Of a DNA stretch of 64,000 nt, positions 60,881 through 64,000 are shown one piece after another. A program made the position numbers and the translations under genes. The notes beneath the pieces are model-generated. The model was given only the letters and a program-made list of their open reading frames with translations, was not told the origin of the DNA and did not search any database. The DNA is from CAYYTU01 sp964474655 (GTDB lineage: Bacteria; Chloroflexota; Anaerolineae; B4-G1). The stretch lies in contig CAYYTU010000012.1 in assembly GCA_964474655.1 (NCBI GenBank), positions 1 through 64,000 on the forward strand. Reading direction: 5' to 3'. How positions within the stretch are numbered: position 1 is the stretch's first letter; each line of letters starts with the position of its first letter.

Positions 60881-62497
60881 CTATGGCAACCAGTGGAGAG
60901 GATTGTAATTGTAGTTATTGCGGCGGAACTCAAAATGGAGGTGAGGAATAACAGAAGCCCCAGACTTGCCAACAGTGCCCATCGTCTCACCACGGCTCAC
61001 AACCTGACCACATCCCACTGAGACGTCTTCCAGGTGCGCATAATAGGTCTGTCGACCACCGCCGTGGTCAAGAATAATCAAGTTGCCGTACCCCCAGCTA
61101 TTGAAGCCGGCCCAAATAACGACACCGGTATCAGCCGCGAAGACAGACGCGCCCATTGAGGTCAGAATATCAATCGCTGGATGGCTGCCGTTGAACCCTC
61201 GATCCGGGTCCAGATCACGACTCCTCGTCGGCCAGGTCAGCGAACCGCTCCATCCTTGCCCTGCAGGCACACTCCCGCAATACCCTGTATCATACCGGCT
61301 GACTTTATTAAAAGGATCGACGTAAGTGAAGCCGCCAGGAGATGGCGGAGCCGTCGGTCCAGGCGTCACGTCTGGAGAAGCATCAGGGGGCATCGTCGGA
61401 GGAGGCGTCAGATCCTCCTTTGCAATAGCCGCAGCTTGGAGCGGGAAGCCATTGGGGATCATGATTTCACGTCCCACCTTCAAATCCTCTCCCCTGGCCA
61501 GATTGTTGGGCGCCCACCCGACGATGGTGGACACGTCAACCTGGTACCGATTGGCAAGAGATTCCAACGTATCGCCTGTCGCCACCGTATGCAACACCCC
61601 ATCCATCGGGGGAATCGTGAGTACCTCCCGGAAGTCAAGTTCGTCTGGATTGTCACTCAGTTTATCAATATTAGCCCATCGAATCGTAGCAATTGAGACG
61701 CCAAACTTGCAAGCCAGCCCAGAAAGCGTATCGCCGGACTGAACGACGTAAGTGATGACATCTTTTCGATCCGAGGTTTGCAAACAGGTAGTCGAGCTCT
61801 CGGAATGCGTCATTACAAGAGGAATAGTCAGCTCCAAACCAGGATGGATCATATCAGGCGATGCGATATTCTCGTTCACGTCCAGAATCGCCTCTGGCGC
61901 CACGTGAAAATCTCTGGCGATATCCCACAGGGTGTCGCCCTCCTTGACTGTATAAGTACGCACTTCCACCGTGGGGGACGCTTTCGGGGCCTCCGCAAGT
62001 GACTCCCCCGCCTCTTCCAACTGCTCCAACGTCAGGCGCACTGAATACTGCCCCAGCGTTCCAGAAAGAGGAATCAGCTCCATCCGATAAGTCCCATCCT
62101 CAGGCAGATCAAAGGACAAATGCGGAGGGAGTGAAGCCGTCCCCGATTGATGAAATAACCAGGTCCCCCCCGGTCCCTTCAAGTCCACTCCAAACTCGGC
62201 TTCTGGACTTGAGCTATCACGCGGATCGACCCATATCTGGATGGTGGCAACTTGACCGGCTTGAGCATCAAACATCCAAATATCCGCTTGATCGGAGCCC
62301 AGATTACCTTCTACCAGACTATCCTGGGCGATCTGATGCACCTGGGCGGCACCATCCGGCGTGACGCTGGGCTCTGGAGCGGAAGACGTGGCCAACATCT
62401 GAGCCAGCTGGGTGCCGAGCAAATAGGCCCCCAACGCCAGACAGACGACCAGAATCCCCCATCCCAGAAGTGCAGAAGCAGATTGTCTTAGAGACAA
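60881..62497 (-). CDS. LysM-repeat M23 metallopeptidase
   Basis: This 538-residue extracytoplasmic protein has an N-terminal membrane helix (LLGWGILVVCLALGAYLLG). A beta-sandwich similar to bacterial pre-peptidase domains follows (about 60-155: DIWMFDAQAGQVATIQIWVDPR). Three LysM domains come next (from about 185, 248 and 307; TYTVKEGDTLWDIA, TYVVQSGDTLSGLA, LHTVATGDTLESLA). A Pro-rich linker leads to an M23 peptidase. The zinc ligands are in HPAID and HLHFEF. It should bind and cleave peptidoglycan. The start is TTG at 62497 with GGTGG upstream. Confidence 0.9.
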   Translation of the reverse strand: MSLRQSASALLGWGILVVCLALGAYLLGTQLAQMLATSSAPEPSVTPDGAAQVHQIAQDSLVEGNLGSDQADIWMFDAQAGQVATIQIWVDPRDSSSPEAEFGVDLKGPGGTWLFHQSGTASLPPHLSFDLPEDGTYRMELIPLSGTLGQYSVRLTLEQLEEAGESLAEAPKASPTVEVRTYTVKEGDTLWDIARDFHVAPEAILDVNENIASPDMIHPGLELTIPLVMTHSESSTTCLQTSDRKDVITYVVQSGDTLSGLACKFGVSIATIRWANIDKLSDNPDELDFREVLTIPPMDGVLHTVATGDTLESLANRYQVDVSTIVGWAPNNLARGEDLKVGREIMIPNGFPLQAAAIAKEDLTPPPTMPPDASPDVTPGPTAPPSPGGFTYVDPFNKVSRYDTGYCGSVPAGQGWSGSLTWPTRSRDLDPDRGFNGSHPAIDILTSMGASVFAADTGVVIWAGFNSWGYGNLIILDHGGGRQTYYAHLEDVSVGCGQVVSRGETMGTVGKSGASVIPHLHFEFRRNNYNYNPLHWLP

Positions 62498-62599
62498 ATA
62501 CTACCACCCTTTCGAATCAACTGGAGCATCGCTCTAGTATACCGCATACTGGTTCCGCCAGCAATACCTGGGCCTTCAAATGATCAATCAACTACAAAC

Positions 62600-62634
62600 A
62601 AAAAAAGCACGGACCAGATCAACTGGTCCGTGCT
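62600..62634 (-). terminator. Rho-independent terminator of the secreted protein gene
   Basis: A perfect 12-bp stem (AGCACGGACCAG/CTGGTCCGTGCT) with a 5-nt loop is followed on the minus strand by T7. It lies about 27 bp after the stop at 62661. Confidence 0.9.
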
Positions 62635-62660
62635 ATCACATCTAGCAGTGGAGGCTTAGA

Positions 62661-63455
62661 TTAGCGGATCGCGTTTTTATCCCATCGAACGTCACCGCTG
62701 TCCAGCCAGCCAAACTCAGGCTCGCCGTCTTCATCCACATAGGGCCACTCAGCGGCGGGATCCATATCCCACACACCGATGTCATCCCACGCAAACGCCG
62801 CCCAACCGTGCATAACGGGATACTTAACAGCGCTCTTCAAGAAGAGATAGCTGCCTGGCTCGATATAGCGCGTTTCCTCACGACCAAGATACATGCAGAC
62901 CTCATTCCCGTTAGGGCAGGGCCCGGTCCACATTGGGCTGAGCTCACGCCAAGCCGAATCTGGCACATCCGCGGGGTCATTGGTCTTGGCGATGGCATAC
63001 CAGCTCACAGCATCCCCGCCAGTCACCTTGTGGCCCCAGGCGGTTGAGTGTAATGCAACCCAGTAATCCTTTGCAGCAGGCACGTTAAGCGCAGTGTAAG
63101 CGACCAGAGAGCCAGCCGCGTCCGCCCCATCATTCCTCAAAAACGTTCCCAGTGCGTAGTTGGGTTCAGAAGAATTGGGAGTGGCAAGATCTACGCGGGC
63201 AAAATGCCCCGTGCCCGTCACTCCAGATACGTCTAACCCCCAATGGCTGGGCCCGCTGTCCATCCAATCATCGAATGCGCCATTGCGGACGTAGGATCCG
63301 CCCCCACCACGCTCCGGCAGAACCCGGTCAGCTTCCGTATCATCCCAGAAAACCACCGGCTCGGTGGGTCCATGGGAATCAGCCAAAACAACGCCAGCCG
63401 TTAGGCCGCACAATACTAACACCAACGTCAGCGCAGAAAGAACTCGAGTCTTCAT
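62661..63455 (-). CDS. Secreted protein of unknown function
   Basis: This 264-residue protein has a signal peptide (ALTLVLVLCGLTAGVVLADS) and no retention signal, so it is probably exported. The mature part is aromatic-rich and beta-like (NGAFDDWMDSGPSHWGLDVSG), resembling carbohydrate-binding or discoidin-type modules, with two cysteines in TGPCPNGNEVCMYLG that may form a disulfide. I cannot name a family. AAGGAG lies 6 nt before the ATG and a strong terminator ends it, so it is a single-gene unit. Confidence 0.7.
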   Translation of the reverse strand: MKTRVLSALTLVLVLCGLTAGVVLADSHGPTEPVVFWDDTEADRVLPERGGGGSYVRNGAFDDWMDSGPSHWGLDVSGVTGTGHFARVDLATPNSSEPNYALGTFLRNDGADAAGSLVAYTALNVPAAKDYWVALHSTAWGHKVTGGDAVSWYAIAKTNDPADVPDSAWRELSPMWTGPCPNGNEVCMYLGREETRYIEPGSYLFLKSAVKYPVMHGWAAFAWDDIGVWDMDPAAEWPYVDEDGEPEFGWLDSGDVRWDKNAIR

Positions 63456-63650
63456 TGAATCTCCTTCATCATATTAGTGGTCACCAAAACGATCTTACCG
63501 AACAACACCCCTTGCAAGAACGGTATTAGTAATGGAGAGGGCCATCACCTCCTTCCGCAAAAATAATGACTACCCACTGCAAGATGCTTAAGAAGGCCTT
63601 ATCACAGATCGAAAAACTTGTCAAGCTGCAAGCAAAAAAAATCTCAAAAA

Positions 63651-64000
63651 TCAAATCTCCTCTCGCCCCTGCAGCGCCCGGGTGAGTGTCATAGCGTCGG
63701 CATACTCAAGATCGCCGCCCATCGGCAAGCCCCGCCCCAGCCGGGTGACTTTAATCGCGAGGGGACGCAACTGGCTCAGCAGATAGGACGACGTCCAATC
63801 CCCCTCGCTCGTGGGGTTGGTGGCCAGGATAATCTCTTCCACATCTTCGGCCCGAATCCGCGTCATCAGTTCCTCAATGCGCAAGTCCTCGACGAACATC
63901 CCCTCCGAGGGCGCCAACACCCCATGTAACACGTGATAAACCCCTTTGTACACATCGGCTTGCTCAATCGCCAACACATCCAGCGGCTCCTCGACCACGC
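63651..64000 (-). CDS. recR: Recombination protein RecR (C-terminal part)
   Basis: Only the last 116 residues are in the window; the gene continues past the right edge. The Toprim domain is clear: VEEPLDVLAIEQADVYKGVYHVLHGVLAPSEGM, then EEIILATNPTSEGDWTSSYLLSQL and the C-terminal LGRGLPMGGDLEYADAMTLTRALQGRE. RecR works with RecO and RecF to load RecA on gapped DNA. The zinc finger would lie beyond the window. Confidence 0.95.
   Translation of the reverse strand, partial: VVEEPLDVLAIEQADVYKGVYHVLHGVLAPSEGMFVEDLRIEELMTRIRAEDVEEIILATNPTSEGDWTSSYLLSQLRPLAIKVTRLGRGLPMGGDLEYADAMTLTRALQGREEI

Overview
The window looks like part of a chromosome from an uncultivated, GC-rich bacterium, most plausibly a member of the Chloroflexota (Anaerolineae-like). 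This is inferred from gene content: PMT/ArnT-like glycosyltransferases with beta-sandwich tails, a VanW protein, tandem DegV proteins, a stand-alone B12-methionine-synthase activation protein, an MttB-family methyltransferase and a baeRF-like protein. Many genes start with TTG or GTG behind good Shine-Dalgarno sites. A run of exactly 100 N inside a 14-bp tandem repeat (30669-30768) and an abrupt fusion of two unrelated genes near 24150 suggest a scaffolded draft or metagenome assembly. Nearly all intergenic space over 300 bp carries dispersed non-coding repeats, of which I can define at least four families.

Layout. 1-9.8 kb: a truncated receiver-GAF-histidine kinase, a lactate-permease-family transporter, two co-transcribed PMT-like membrane glycosyltransferases and a small conserved protein. 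10-19 kb: a DUF401 membrane protein, DegV, an acetyltransferase-like protein, a homocysteine methyltransferase, a lipoprotein, a VanW protein, a rhomboid protease and a DUF1028 protein. 19-25 kb: a sugar ABC importer without its ATPase, a phosphoribosyltransferase and the lipoprotein/DUF72 junction. 25-32 kb: a P2-type cation ATPase, a three-gene operon ending in an App1-like phosphatase, the assembly gap and a VWA lipoprotein. 32.7-38 kb: tRNA-Phe, then what looks like a DNA-damage repair island (MrfB/YprB-like exonuclease, Ogt alkyltransferase, HAD phosphatase, and a divergent MrfA/YprA-like helicase carrying an embedded HNH domain). 38-44 kb: a MacAB-like efflux operon with two tandem adaptors, a strong promoter with a 12-bp palindromic operator, and an EamA transporter. 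44-50.5 kb: housekeeping genes (obg, nadD, lplA, gcvH, rpsT, pterin dehydratase), a second DegV and a DUF1295 protein. 51-54 kb: an SLC13/RCK transporter and the B12 activation protein. 54.2-58.1 kb: the most unusual block, with an HPF-like ribosome-hibernation protein, two regulators with degenerate receiver domains, a tail-anchored membrane protein and a baeRF-like protein. 58.2-60.7 kb: an MttB-family methyltransferase and a GntR regulator. 60.9-64 kb: a LysM-M23 peptidase, a secreted protein and the 3' part of recR.

The best candidate for an undescribed system is the 54.2-58.1 kb block. The HPF-like gene and the stand-alone degenerate receiver share an upstream architecture: two ATCTATA sites exactly 18 bp apart, the second running into a -35 box (TAGAC), then a 17-bp spacer and a -10 box. 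This suggests one activator controls both units. Both receivers have lost the phospho-acceptor aspartate. A ribosome-protection response controlled by a phosphorylation-independent regulator is a reasonable hypothesis. The MrfA-HNH/MrfB/Ogt island is the second candidate.
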